From assembly GCA_022984795.1 (NCBI GenBank), contig JALIHJ010000029.1, forward strand, positions 186,001 to 250,000: DNA of 64,000 bases. The letters are read 5' to 3'. Under the pieces are notes generated by a model. The model was given only the letters and a program-made list of their open reading frames with translations. It was not told the origin of the DNA and did no database searches. Position numbers and translations under genes: made by a program. Positions 27,850-40,500 of this stretch are shown here, one piece after another. Each line of letters starts with the position of its first letter. The stretch's first letter is position 1. This stretch comes from Fabrea salina. Taxonomy: Eukaryota; Ciliophora; Heterotrichea; Heterotrichida; Fabreidae.

Positions 27850-29741
27850 ATGGAATTTCCAACAGAGAGTTTTGATATAGACTGCACAACTTCATTTTTA
27901 TCACTGAGTGACATAAACAGCCACACCGACTACAAAGACATCCAGTTTGCGAACTACAAATTAGTTAACTTCGGGAAATCCAGTGACTTACAAAAAAGAA
28001 GTGAGTTTGCAAGTCACTTGCCAGAAACAATACAGGAGTCAAGTAACCTGGAAACAGTGTACAAAACAGTCCTTGCAATGGTAACTTACTAGTAGGCTGA
28101 AGACAAACTTGAAGTTAGATTGAGTTTAGCCAAGAACTTAAGTGACATCTGCACAGCACTTAAGAAGAGAGCAGCAAAGTGGGACTGGATCCTGCCTTTG
28201 CTAGGGAGTTTAACTAGAGACAAAGACTCAGGCGTTAAAGTAGCTTCTATAAATCAACTCTTGGTTTTCTCAGAAACTTGCACTCCCCACGAAAAAGAAA
28301 GTTACTTGTTAGGACTGGTCATAGGCATAACTAGGGCTAAAGAAGTCCAAGTCTACGGAGTCCACTTGCTTTCTAAGTTCGCCAAACACCTTAAACCCCA
28401 GACCTGCGAAAAAATAGTTCTTCCCGAAATAATCAACTCCACCCAAAGTTACATTTTAAAAGTAAAAAAAAAGCCATCAGAGCCCTTCCTAAAGTCTCCA
28501 AAAGCATCCACTGGAAAGCATTTAACAAAAAGGTACTTCCGGTCTTTGTAAAGCTGTGCTCAACTGAAAACTCTATAGTTAAAAAAGAATGCTCGGATGT
28601 TATAGGCAAACTAGCTCACTTTGCTTCTAGCAAAGAAAGAAAAACCAGACTGCTAGAGGTCTTTATAGGCTTGTTGCAGAACTCCTCTAACTTCGTAAGG
28701 GAAGCCAGTCAAAAACAAGTAGGCAGGTTCTTGGCTGAACTAGGCTACTTAGACTGTTTCTTGCTCAAAGAGTACAAACAAGCTGCTATGCAGAACAAAG
28801 AACCTGCTGTTATGTGTGCTTACTACTTCCCAGAAGTACTTAGAACAACCAACAACTGGAGTGAACTGCTCCAGGTCTTCCAAAGCCTAGCTGCGAACCC
28901 CCAGTCCCAAGTAAGAATTATCATTGCTGCAGCTTTTCCTCTGATTTTAAAGAACTTAGCTGACAAAGACGTAAGGATTGTAGTTTCTATCTACAAACAC
29001 TTTTTAAGAGACGTCGACGAAGTCAAGATCAAGGCCCTCAAAGGACTCCCACTTATCCTCCAAAAGATCGACCGAACTAAAAGAATGGAGTTCCTAGACA
29101 TTGTGCGCAGAATACAAAAGTTCAACCTTAACTGGAGAATAAGAAACATAGTTGCGAAGAAACTAGCCAAAATAGCCCAGAACTACAACTTGTCTGTGTG
29201 GGCAGAGCACTTGTGGGAAGTAGGACTGGGACTAGCATATGACGACTTTGCAGCAGTAAGAACAAGTGTTTGTGGCTCTTTGGGGTTTATGTTTAAGTCT
29301 CTTTGGAACATCAGGAGTGACTGGAACTCCCAACTGTTGGAAAGCATTTCTCAGTTAGCACAGAGTCAGAGTTACCAAGACAGAATTACCTTTTTGAAGT
29401 TTGCTAAAAGCTTAACAGAAAGCATTGACAACTTCTCAGAAATAAAAACCCTTATACAAGACCTGTGCACTGACACAGTTGTGAACGTTAGGATTTGTTG
29501 CTCGGAGTTAGTAAAAGAAGGCTTGGGCAAAAACACTTTCTGGAGCACACTTGCAAGTATACTTAACTCAGACTGTGACTGGGACGTAGTCCTGACTCTG
29601 AAAGGAGCCAGTCTTAGCAAAGCCAAAAACAAACAAATACAAGTAGAAGGCCCTATAATGCTAACTTGGAAACCTAAAGGCAAAACAGTGTTGAAGAACC
29701 AGTTGGTAGGGGGTGAGCAAATCCAGTTTCTAATGAGTTAA
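27850..29741 (+). CDS. HEAT-repeat protein, PP2A/PP4 A-subunit-like
   Basis: About 625 aa, made almost entirely of HEAT helix pairs (for example VRIIIAAAFPLILKNLADKD, VRTSVCGSLGFMFKSL, VNVRICCSELVKEGL). The arrangement resembles PP2A scaffold A or PP4 regulatory subunit 1, which hold a phosphatase catalytic subunit. One 15-nt intron lies at 28081-28095. At the A9 run (28464-28472) the frame shifts back one base: ILKVKKK must join AIRALPKVSK, so one A is missing, or slippage occurs on the A-AAA-AAG heptamer. Homopolymer error is the simplest reading. Other HEAT scaffolds cannot be excluded. The stop is 7 nt before the next gene. Confidence 0.75.
28081..28095 (+). other. 15-nt intron of the HEAT gene
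   Basis: GTAACTTACTAGTAG. Splicing joins KTVLAM to AEDKLEVRLSLAKNL. If retained it gives two in-frame TAGs. Confidence 0.92.
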
Positions 29742-29748
29742 TAATAGT

Positions 29749-30084
29749 ATGGAAGAAAAGTTCATGTTCCCCGACACGCAGTTTGTAAGAGTCAAAACAA
29801 CCTCTAACGAAACCTTTTTTGTAACTTGCAGGCCTAAAGACCCCATAGGGTTCCTGAAGACAAACGTTGCTTTGATGAGCGGAAAGACCTCTGAAGACAT
29901 GCGGCTTTATATTAGGAACAGACTTTTGGAAGACGGTTCTTCACTTTACGAACAACAAGTGACCAGTGAGTCTGTGATTTACTTGTGCCAGAAACTTCCC
30001 AACGGAGAATGGGAACCTGTTTCGGACTTTTTGAATAAAGGAAACACTACAGGGAGCTTCAGTCCGTCTAAAACTTTAACCTAA
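29749..30084 (+). CDS. Ubiquitin-like domain protein
   Basis: 111 aa. Residues about 10-85 fit a beta-grasp ubiquitin-like fold: FVRVKTTSNETFFV as the first hairpin, a helix IGFLKTNVALMSGKT, then MRLYIRNRLLEDGSSL and a closing VIYLCQKL strand. The LLEDGSSL segment corresponds to the ubiquitin ..LEDGRTL.. loop. There is no C-terminal Gly-Gly, so it is not a conjugated modifier. It lies 7 nt after the HEAT gene and 4 nt before the TBC gene on the same strand. The exact role is unknown; elongin-B-like or splicing-factor UBLs are distant alternatives. Confidence 0.75.
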   Translation: MEEKFMFPDTQFVRVKTTSNETFFVTCRPKDPIGFLKTNVALMSGKTSEDMRLYIRNRLLEDGSSLYEQQVTSESVIYLCQKLPNGEWEPVSDFLNKGNTTGSFSPSKTLT

Positions 30085-30088
30085 ATAA

Positions 30089-31588
30089 ATGCTGGCAAGT
30101 GATAACATCTTGGTGTTTTTGGGAACCTCGGAAATCTGCAAACTCTACTTAGTGGACAAACAGCACTGCTCTGTGTTGACTCAGAAAAAAGCTATAAAGC
30201 AAAGTATTTGGAGGGGAGACTTAGAACCAAGCATGAGGTCCAAGTTCTGGATCCACGGATTGCCGCTTTACAGAGTACAGCAAGAAACCAAAAAGTGTCT
30301 GGGAGTCAACAGCAACCCTTATGAGTACATCCATTCACAAGTTGAACTTAGTTCAGGCCTTTCTAAAGTGAACGAAGAAATAACTAAGGACCTTACTAGG
30401 ACAGCACTAGTTTCAAAAGACTCCAAAGCCCAAGAACACCTGCGCAGAGTTCTGTTGGGCATAGCTTATGTGAAGCCCAGCATTGGCTACTGCCAAGGCA
30501 TGAACTTCTTAGGGGCAGTTATTCTTAGGTTAGTTAGGAACGAAGAAGTGGCTTTTTGGGTGTTTTTAGGAATGATTAAGAAGTTCGACATGGAAAACAT
30601 GTTTGTGCCAGGAGTTCCAGACATTGCTTTGCGGGAGCATCAGTTCAACTACTACATTGAAAACATGCTTCCTAACCTCTACGCACACTTCCGCAAAATA
30701 GGAGTGCGGAGTGGGTTCTTTATTTCTAGGTGGTACATGACTTTGTACTCGGTGTACTTGCCTTTAGAAACAGTGTTTAGAGTGTGGGACTGCTTTTTCT
30801 TAGACGGCTGGAAAACCATAGTTAAGATAGGAGTGGGCATCCTCAAAGAGAACAAAAACAAACTACTTATCCTTGACTTAGAAGACGTCTCCAACTTGTT
30901 GATGGTACTTCTGAGGGAAACCACTCACGACTACAAACAACTACTTTCTAAAGCCAGCCAACTTAATATCAGCAACAAAGAACTCAAAAGAATCGAGAAC
31001 GACTACTACTCCCAACAAGCCCAACTGAAACTTAAAGCTATAGAAAACACACACTCCTTCACAGACAGAGAAATAGAAGCTCTTAGGTGGGCCAAAGCAG
31101 AAAGTTCTGTGTTTGACTGCTCCACCAAAGAGTGCCTCGAAACCTTCCAAAAAAAGATCGAAAAACTCCACGAAGAACTTGAAACCACCAACAACCACTA
31201 CTTAAGCATTGGAATGGAAATACTTAAACTCCAAAAAGAACTCCAAACTTTGCACGAAAAAAAAGCTATGTACGAAAAGCACCTTAAACAAATGCAAAAA
31301 CACGCTAAGAAAAACAAAAACTTCTTTTCAAAACTTAAAAAAAGCTTTTCTAGTTCCCAAGTTAAGTCTAACCAAATAGGAAAACAAGACATTTTTGTCT
31401 ACCAAACCAAGTTGAACTCCATCCAAGAAGAACTTAAAGAACTCCAAACCCAGTTAGAAGACAAAAACCAAGTGTACAAAGACGCCAAAAAACGAGCTGA
31501 AGACATTAAAGAAAAAAAACTAAACTATTCACAGCAACTCTGCGAGTTCGTTGAAAACTATAAGCAAAAAGTAAATAAACCCCTATAA
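30089..31588 (+). CDS. TBC-domain Rab GTPase-activating protein
   Basis: 499 aa. The TBC domain spans about 35-285. It starts with the RGD-type IWRGDLEPSMRSKFW block and has the arginine finger in ITKDLTR (Arg104) and the glutamine finger in GYCQGMNFL (Gln136), so it should be catalytically competent. A typical RVWDCFFLDGWK block follows. Residues about 290-499 form long coiled coils (KIEKLHEELETTNNH, QEELKELQTQLEDKN). It would stimulate GTP hydrolysis by a Rab in membrane traffic or ciliary transport. Its stop TAA is separated from the next ATG by a single base. Confidence 0.92.
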   Translation: MLASDNILVFLGTSEICKLYLVDKQHCSVLTQKKAIKQSIWRGDLEPSMRSKFWIHGLPLYRVQQETKKCLGVNSNPYEYIHSQVELSSGLSKVNEEITKDLTRTALVSKDSKAQEHLRRVLLGIAYVKPSIGYCQGMNFLGAVILRLVRNEEVAFWVFLGMIKKFDMENMFVPGVPDIALREHQFNYYIENMLPNLYAHFRKIGVRSGFFISRWYMTLYSVYLPLETVFRVWDCFFLDGWKTIVKIGVGILKENKNKLLILDLEDVSNLLMVLLRETTHDYKQLLSKASQLNISNKELKRIENDYYSQQAQLKLKAIENTHSFTDREIEALRWAKAESSVFDCSTKECLETFQKKIEKLHEELETTNNHYLSIGMEILKLQKELQTLHEKKAMYEKHLKQMQKHAKKNKNFFSKLKKSFSSSQVKSNQIGKQDIFVYQTKLNSIQEELKELQTQLEDKNQVYKDAKKRAEDIKEKKLNYSQQLCEFVENYKQKVNKPL

Positions 31589-31589
31589 T

Positions 31590-34500
31590 ATGTTATTGGC
31601 AACTGTTCTTCTGCTGTTTAAGCACTGCTTTTGCTCAGAAATAATACCTGAGTCAACCACTCCCATCAAGATCCTTTGGAACAATCTAGGGGAACTAACT
31701 CCTTACACTTTCCACTTCAAACTTTCCACCGAAATCCTGTCCCAACCTAAACTCTCAATTACTTTCCCTTCTCAGTACCAAAGCGGCTTGGGCATGGGTA
31801 CTTGTTCTGCCTCTGAAACTTTTACTGGAGCCACTGTTCCCTGCTTGGTCTCAGGCAGAGTAGTCACTTTTGAGTTCCAGTCTTTAAAGCGGACAATCTA
31901 CTCTCTGGAGCTAAAAGGAGTCCAGAACCCTTCTGACAGTGGAGGCACTGGAATGTTTGAACTCAGGTCCTGGAGTCACTCAACTCTTGTAGACAGCAAC
32001 TTACTTTTTGGGTCTTTGGGAATTAGTGGTCCACCTGATTCCCTGGAAGTTTCTGTCCAAGTTGAAGGAGCTAACTTAGCCAACTACTCGCCCAAGCACA
32101 AGTTCGGTGTAGAAATGCCTGAATACTACTCAGAGGGCACCTGGCTAAGAGTAGTTTACCCTCAGTCCTTCCAAATTCCAGACCAAGTTAAATGCTTTGT
32201 GCAAGAGTGGCAGAGTTGGATTGACTGCGCAAAGTACAAAGAAACTAGTTACTTGCACCTAACTCCAAACAAAGCAATCTTCCCAGGAAGCTACTCAATA
32301 GAAGTTTATGGAGTCCTGAACCCCTCAACATCAGTTTCCTCGTCCTCAGTCTACTTTGAAGTTATGAGAGCAAACACCTTCACTGTTTTAGCAAAGAACT
32401 CTCAAGTAGAACTACCTAGTGTAGACCCAGGACCACTTTCCCAAACTGAAGTAACAGCTGACCTGCTTATGCAAAATGCCCCTGCTGAGTACAGCATTTC
32501 TTTTGTGCCCTACAACTACATCCCAGAAGGAGGAAGCCTTTCAATAGAGTTCCCTTCTGAGTACAACGGTGTCCTTCCAAACACTTGTCTTGCTTACTCT
32601 GGACTCACTGCTTCGAACAACTACAACTTAGTTACTTGCACTTCTTCAGGCAACTCAGTTACTTTCAGCAACTTCAAAGAAGTCAACCAGCAGTACATCA
32701 CAGTTAAGGTAAAGGTCTACAACCCTTCTTCTCCAGGAGAAACCAACCAGCTCACCATTGCAACCTTCACTCCTTCAGGAGACCTTATTGACAAAGCCCT
32801 GAATGCAGGTTCTGCAACTATTTCTTCTATTCAGTACAGCGAAGGTTTCTCTGTAAACATGCTTCTTCCCAAAGCAGACAACCCCATCGGAAACTACGGA
32901 CCTATAGACTTATTTCTGCACCCCCGAAATCCTCTTTCCTGTGGAAACTCTGCAACCTACCTGGACATTGAACTCGAATTGCCTAGTTCAGTAGAAGTCC
33001 AAACAGGCGAGCTTTATTGCACCTTTGGGAGTGTTGTGGCTGAAAGTTGCACTTACACAACCTCTCCTAAAAAAGTAAGTATTCGCACTCCACAGCAAAC
33101 CCAGTGCTGTCCTTTGGCAATCAAAATCACAACTGTAGGGACTTCTCCGGAAGGCTTTAGGATTCCAAGCACTAGTTACGGAGAGCACACTTTCAAACTA
33201 AAAGTCTTCGACAACACTGCAACCCAAACTGAAGCAGCCCAGTATGTGTACAGAACCAAGCCAGCTTCCTTTAACACTCTAGATATAGACTACCTGCACC
33301 ATACAAGAGACAACTGGAACGTCATCAGACTAACTCTAGACAACTCTGTGGAAATTCCTGCTGACGGAGTGCTTGAGTTTGAGTTTGTGACTAAAGACCA
33401 CAGCTTCCCCAGAGACCTAGGCTGGAACTTGTTATCCTTCCAAACAGAAAGCTTTGCTTGCATCTACAGTAGCACTTGGCCTGATGACCCCACCAATCGC
33501 ATTGAGTGCCAAATTACTGCAGGAACAACCGACGACTCTGCTTTTGTCAGAGTTAAAAACTTCCAAAGCAATGTAGCTGCAGGCACTCAGCGCTGGGTTA
33601 CTCTTCCTAAGGTTAAAAACGCTCCTTACGCAGGCTTTACGCCTAAAATTCACGTAAGAACTAAAGACAACTCCAACACTGTTTTGGAAGAAGGAAGTTA
33701 TGATTTGCCTGCGTTGGAGGAATTCAGTGTGAGTGCTAACTCTGCAAGCGTAACTTCCAGCAGCAACTCAGTAGATGACTCAAACGTGGAAGTAGACGTA
33801 AGCTTAACTATGAGCAGCACTCTGCAAGACACTGGAGAAGTTTACATAATGTTTCCTCTAGGTTACAAGTGGACTTTTGCTCCTCAAGGCACTGGGATTT
33901 CAAACTGCGCTTCCAACACCCTAGAAGGAGGAACCTCTAAGTACACAGTGTTTACTCATGTCAAAACTGCAGGCGTGCTTTACAAACAAAGTTCAGGAGA
34001 CTCTGTTGCTTCGCCCTTACAAACTTGCTTTAAAATCGAAAAGCAGTCTCTTTATGACCAAATTCCCCAAATAGAAATACTAGTTGTGGCTGACAAAGAA
34101 GTAAAGGAGCACTACTTAGTCACTCATGCCTCAATTAGTTCCAGTTCACCTGCTGCCACTCTCACAGGCGTGCATGAGAAAGTAGATGCTTACAACATTG
34201 ACAACACTAACCTGTGGACATTCAGCATAACCACTGGCCAAAGAATCACAGCTGGGGGGTCTATTCAACTGCATCTTCCCAAAACTCACTTCAGCAGTAT
34301 AAGCAGTGAGTGCTACAAAGTAGTTACGTCTGGTGTTTCGTGTAGAGGAGAAAACGACTACGACTCCAACTACCATCGACTAGTTCTTTGGGGCTTTGTA
34401 ACTGGAGATGAGTACAGTGCTGGGGGAAGTATTGAAGTATGGTTCCATGCCACTGCTGGCAGTCTAGCCTCAAATGCAATACTTGAAGTCTTTACTCAGG

Positions 34501-37500
34501 ACGAAGACCTCAACACTGACAAAAAAATAGAGTCTGGACAGATAACAATTGCCTTAGCAGACTTTCCTTACCCTAAGTTCATCCAGATAAACAACTTCAC
34601 CTCTCCTTTAGTTGAAGCTTACAAGTCAACACCTTCAACTACAGAATACGGACCTCTTAAGTTTTACATGAAACCCAACAACTACTACCCAGAAACCACC
34701 ACTCTTTACAACACCAAAGTAAAAGTTACTTTTCCCCATAAGTCAGGAACTAGGTACTTTAAGATGAACCCCTCTGGCAACTTAGAGTGCAGAATGAAAC
34801 TTAAAAATGACCCTAGAGAAAAGGGTTACATGGGACGTGCTTGTTCCTTTACTCAGGGAACCCCTGATATTGTAGAGTTCTACACTCCAAATGAACTCAG
34901 CATTGACCCTTCAAACCTTTATGAAATAGAACTAACCACTGTTGGAGCTCCAGACCCTTCAGAAAATGGCTTTGAGTACCCAGACACTGAAGGCTACTAC
35001 AGGTTCATAGTAGAGCTAAACAAAAACGAAGGCGCACAACAAGAACAAGCCGAACCGTTTATTTACGTGATGGAAAACAGAATGAGTAATGTCTACACTA
35101 CTTCAGAGCACATAGGTGCAGGGCTCTTCAACATTATGAGGTTCCACTTTGAAGTAGGCAACTCCTTGCCTGAAAGTGGGCACTCAACCACTCCTGGAAG
35201 GATTTGGCTAGAGTTTCCTTACGACAGGTCTGGGTCAGGTGAAGGCTGGGAACACGACTTAGGCACTGGACTGAATGACGGCGACCAAATAGACTGCTTC
35301 AGGTACTCTTCTCAGTTCTCTGGAACTCCTAACTACTTAATAGGGTCAGATGAACTCAAGTGCTATTTAAGACACGGGTATAATGACTACGCACGCATTG
35401 AGATTTCCCACTTCGACTCAATTGCTGCAAACGACGTGTTCGACTTTTACATTGCTGGAATCAAAAATCCCTCTGCGAGTATATACGACTTTTCAGTGCA
35501 GATCAGAACTGTTTACGAAGACTTAAATGATTTAGTCGAGCCTAAGTGGGTCACAGTCAGCAGAAAAGTAAACAAGTACATTGACACGACTCAAAGCTTA
35601 ACAACTAATACAGGCAAAACGCCTGGACCAGCCCAACTAGAGTACAATAGAATTTCAGATCCCACTCGCTTTGCGCCTTTAGTAGACCCTGTAACACTGA
35701 GTTTGAACATTGAAAACAGCCAAGAAGTCACAGCTTTAAGTGACATTATTTGGCTAAAGATCCCTACAAGCATCAAACTACCCTACAACTCCCAGGAAAC
35801 CATTACACTTCAACTAGTGGAAGGAGGAGGGAGTTCTTGCTCTGTAACTTGGCCTAACTTTGAAATCTGGCCTTTGCTAGGCTTTGTCAAAATTAAACCA
35901 TGCGCAGACATTCCAGCTAAAACCTACCCAGGCGACACCCCCAACCAAGTCAAGATCCACCCTGTATACTTAAACTCTTGGCCAAGTGGAACTATTCAGT
36001 ACGAAACTTACATTCTAACAGACAGAAGAGCCAGTATGGTAAAAACAAGTACTTTGAACTGGGGCTACTACACACCCAGTGGAACCTGCACAGTGCAAAG
36101 AGCCCGCACTCAGGGCTACGGAGAGTATTCAACTCAAGAAACTTACCACTTTAGGTTCTCTTGCTCAAGCGCAGTGCCTCAGAACGGGGAATATGTTATT
36201 ATGCTGCCTGACGAATTTTCCAATGGAAGCATTGATGGAGCCAGTTGTGTTTTCGGAAGCGACTCTGACGTAGACTCAGGAGTCTCAGCAGCCTGTTCAG
36301 TACTGCGGAACAATGCTTTAAGTATCAGAGGGTTTAACACAGACATAGCAGCTGGGTCCTTAGTAGACTTAAAAGTTAGCATTACCAACCCACCCCAAGG
36401 AACTTTGTCTCAACCCCCACAATGCTTACTGGATTACCATAGCTACCTACACCACTACTAGTGACACTCAGGGTTCTTACCAACTCATAGACGTAGCTAA
36501 AGAAGTAGACTACTGCCACCTAACTTTGAGTTCCAGCATTGCTATAAGGGTTCCTGATTTAGAACAAGACAAACACTATGTATTTTACCGAGGAGTGAGG
36601 CCCTTAGTTTTCCCTGGAATTGCACCCATTGTGTTTGAACTAGAGTCGAGCACTAAAATTGACAAAGAAATTGGCTTAATCATTGTGTCTACCCTGGACA
36701 GCATTTCTATACCTAATAACGGCTGGATAAGGTGTTTGTGGAAAATAGGAACAAGCGAGCACTTAGCACACGACTGCGTCTTCAGTTCAGCGCCTCCCAA
36801 CCAAATTTTAATGTATGCTCCGACTAACCACGATATCCCTGCCAATACTAAGTACGAAGTCTATATTACTTCTCTGTGCTCAGACGGCAGGTACGAAGGC
36901 ATCAGTTTTGACGATAACTTAGTTAGGTACAGAATGGACGTTGGAGTCTATGCTACTGGAATTCCTTTGACGAGCAAGGAAAGAAGGTACCTCAACCAGG
37001 TGGCAGAGCCCTTTAGACTCATGAATATAGACGCCAACCAGTGGACTGAAAACACCTTTACCCGCATAGTAGTTAGTTTAGGAGTAAACACAACCCCTAT
37101 ACCAGCCTCCAACACCAGAATAGTAATTGAGTTTCCTACTCCGCTGTTTGCAGACGATTTGGGGTTGGGAGTTCCTGACAACTCCAGAATAGGGTGTTCA
37201 GGTCAGGATGACATGGACTCGAGTATAGAGTGCTACCTTGCTTTGGGAACTGGCAGTCAAAACATTCCTGCTAAGGTTGTTATTAAGGGTTACACTGCAC
37301 TTAACTCCAACTCAGAAACCTACACAGTCCACCTACCAAAAGTGCATTTGCCCTCTACAGGAGGAGACGACAAACAAGTAGACATCACTGCCTATGCACT
37401 AGACATTTCTTCAGGCTGGCCTGGAACCTTTATTTACTTCAGACAAGTTAAGAATGCTTTCAGAATCAAAACCAACACTCCTACAAGTTCTACTGCCTCT

Positions 37501-40500
37501 GCTGCTCCAACAGCAAGTGACTACACTGTTTCAAATACAGCCACTTACACCTTTGTTGTTGACTGCACTCTTGCTTCAGGGGACTACTACGTTATAAAGT
37601 TTCCTGACAAAATTTCAATATCTTCCACTCCTGACTGTGGAGCCGTCACTTGCTACTACTACTCAATTCCCAACATGCTCATTCTCCATGCCACTGGAAA
37701 CATAAACTCTGTTTCAGTGAGCCCTATAAAAAACCCAACTGAGCACCTAGACCCAGACGAGTACCTTGAGTTCACTGGGTACCACTGGTCAGGCAAAGAA
37801 CTTCTTGAAGTATTTGACTATCCCACACTCTCAAACTCCTTTGGAACCTTTACGCCACTCACTGCTTCAGTAACCATTCCTTACAAACCCGGAGGAAACC
37901 TCTACAAAGACGACTACCTAGAGTACTACTTAAGCTTTACCTCCGGAAGAACAGTTCCATCAGCAGGCAGAATCAAAATAGCCCTTCCGTCTGAGTACCC
38001 AGACTTCCCTGAAAGTGCCTGCTATAACCTTTACGAGGGGCTTAAGTCAGATGTGAAAGGACAAATTACTTGCTCGCTTTCTGGCAAAGAAGCTATCATA
38101 CAGGGCTTCGAAGAAATTGTGGAAGGAGACGTAGGAGTCTTTAGGCTTTACGTCCACCACCCCTCCTCTGCACTCACTACCACTTCAGGAATCAAGGTTT
38201 CTACCTTTGAAACCTCAGACACCTCTTCAGGCAACGAACTCCAGGGACCAGTTGAAACAAGCACCTTCACAATTACTTCCACACAAGCCCCTAGCTACTA
38301 CAGCGTTCCTAGACAATACTTGAAGCCAGTGTTTGTAGAAGAAAGTCAGTACGCGCCTCTGGAACTAGACATTTCTGGCTTTGGAACCTTTGTAAAAGAC
38401 AAGGGCTTTTTAAAGATCACTCTAGACAGCAACTTTGGAAGTCCACCAGCAGGTTCTGAGTTGGTTTGCCTTTGGGAAAACAAAAGAACTAGGTGTTCTT
38501 ATGCCTCTGATGTCTTTACTGTTTTCGCGCCCTACGACTCAAACTGGTCAACATACCCTGCCAAAATAGCCATCACTACCACTAACTCTGACTCAGTTGA
38601 CCAGGTTGGAATACAGTATCCCAGCTCAGCTGGTGAGTACCAAGTATTTGTGCAGGGGGATGTTGATGACGACAGCACCTTTGAAAAAGAAGCTATTGAC
38701 TACGTCCACGTGTGGCCTTCTTCAAAGCTAACTTCGTTTTCAGTAGAACCTTCTCACTACACAGCCAAGGCAACCAACCTTTTCAAGTTTAACATTGGGC
38801 CTTCAACTAACATTCCCCAAAACGGGTATGTGAGAGTTTACTTCAGAACCAAAGACCACTGGGGACACACTATGTTTTCAGACGACTTAGGAACAGGACT
38901 CAGCCACGGAGACTACATTCCTTGCCAAAAGGAACCCGGAGACGCTCAATTGAACCCTTTTGTGGGAAACTCTGTGAAATGCAAACTCTACCACGGCAAC
39001 TCCCACTCTGGCAAGCCATCAGTAGTAGAGATGACTAATTTCCAAGCCATCTCTGGGGCATTCTCCTTTGTAGTTTGGGGAGTCAAGAACCCACCCAACA
39101 CTTTAGCGGATGCCATTAACGTAGACTTTTGGGCACTGACTCTAGACGACACTTACTCAGAACTAGACTACTTCCACCTTAACCATGTATTCACTGTAAA
39201 GGACCCAATAGCCTCAGACCCTGGAACTCCTTCTTCGCCCAATGATGAACCCACTACATCTGGAAGTGTAGGCTCTGCTATAGCACTTAGTATTCCTTTG
39301 ATGGACAACACCAAAGCAATAGTTGCTTCAACGGTTTACTTGCTGGAATTTCCCCAAAGTATTCCTTTGACCGGAGTTTCAAGCATCACTGGAGCCACTG
39401 GAAAGATCTACGAAGTCTTAAATATCATGCAAGTTACAGGTGGGCCTACTGGGTCTGCAGGGTCTCACCCAGCAATCTCCTTTACAACCAACCAAATAAT
39501 TCCTCAACAATGGAGTTCCCCAGTAATAGTTTGCCACCAGTGGGAAAACAACCTGTCAGTAAGGGACTCCAACTCCTACTCCGGAGTAGCTAGCCTTAGT
39601 CTGCCTAGTTTTTCAAGTGTGTCTTTTAGCTCTCCAGACAAGGAAAACCAAATAGCAAGAAGTACCCTGGACTTCACAACATCTGTAGAAATTCCTAGTG
39701 GAGGCCTTATTGAAGTTACTTACCCCAACGATTACAGCATCCACGCAGCAGATTGCGAGCTAACCCAAGTAAGCACTAACTTTGTTTGCAGCATTTCAGG
39801 GAATATGGCTGAAATAAGTGTGCTCCAAAGCATTTCAGACTCTACTGTCCTTCAAGTGGGAATATACTTGCGTGCCAAAGCAGATACATCAGACACCTTA
39901 AAAGTCAAGTCTTTTGCTGACTCGGCCAAGTCCATTGCTCTGGAAGCCCACACACTCACTCCTTCTTCAATAAACGCTAACATTAAGTGGCCTCTTTTAC
40001 TATCAGCACAACACCAGTCAATACTTCAACAAACTGCAGTTGCTGGAGAACACTCCCAAATCAGGTTCAAGTTCAAGTCTTCACTTACTGTTTCTGGCGC
40101 AACCAACCAATTCATCAAAGTCACCCTTTCCACAGCCTTTGCTTCTAAGTCCAGCAATGCAAAGATTTACTGCACTGTAGACAATGATTCAGTGCCCTGT
40201 GAAGAAGTTACTTCCAACAAGGTGTTTAAGGTGTATGCCAACCACCAAAGCTCTATAACTGCCAATTCCTGGCACGAATTAGTTATATACACTCATTCAG
40301 CAGACTCTGACGAAAACGGGTTTGTGCAGCCTTCCAGCACTTCTAACTCAATCACAGTAGAAGTCACTGACAACTCAAGCACCCAAACACAAACTTTAGA
40401 CCTTCCAGTTCCTTCGTCTGTGCTTGCAAACTTAAAAGTGGAACCTCTCCACAGAACAGCTGGGAAACTCAACGTACTGACCTTTACCTTCAAAACTTCG

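Noticed and set aside
25311-31588. Bacterial-type operon or contamination because of HslV and near-zero spacing
   Set aside because: HslV, POLA2 and the HEAT gene carry the 15-nt introns, and POLA2, TPX2 and TBC are eukaryotic families.
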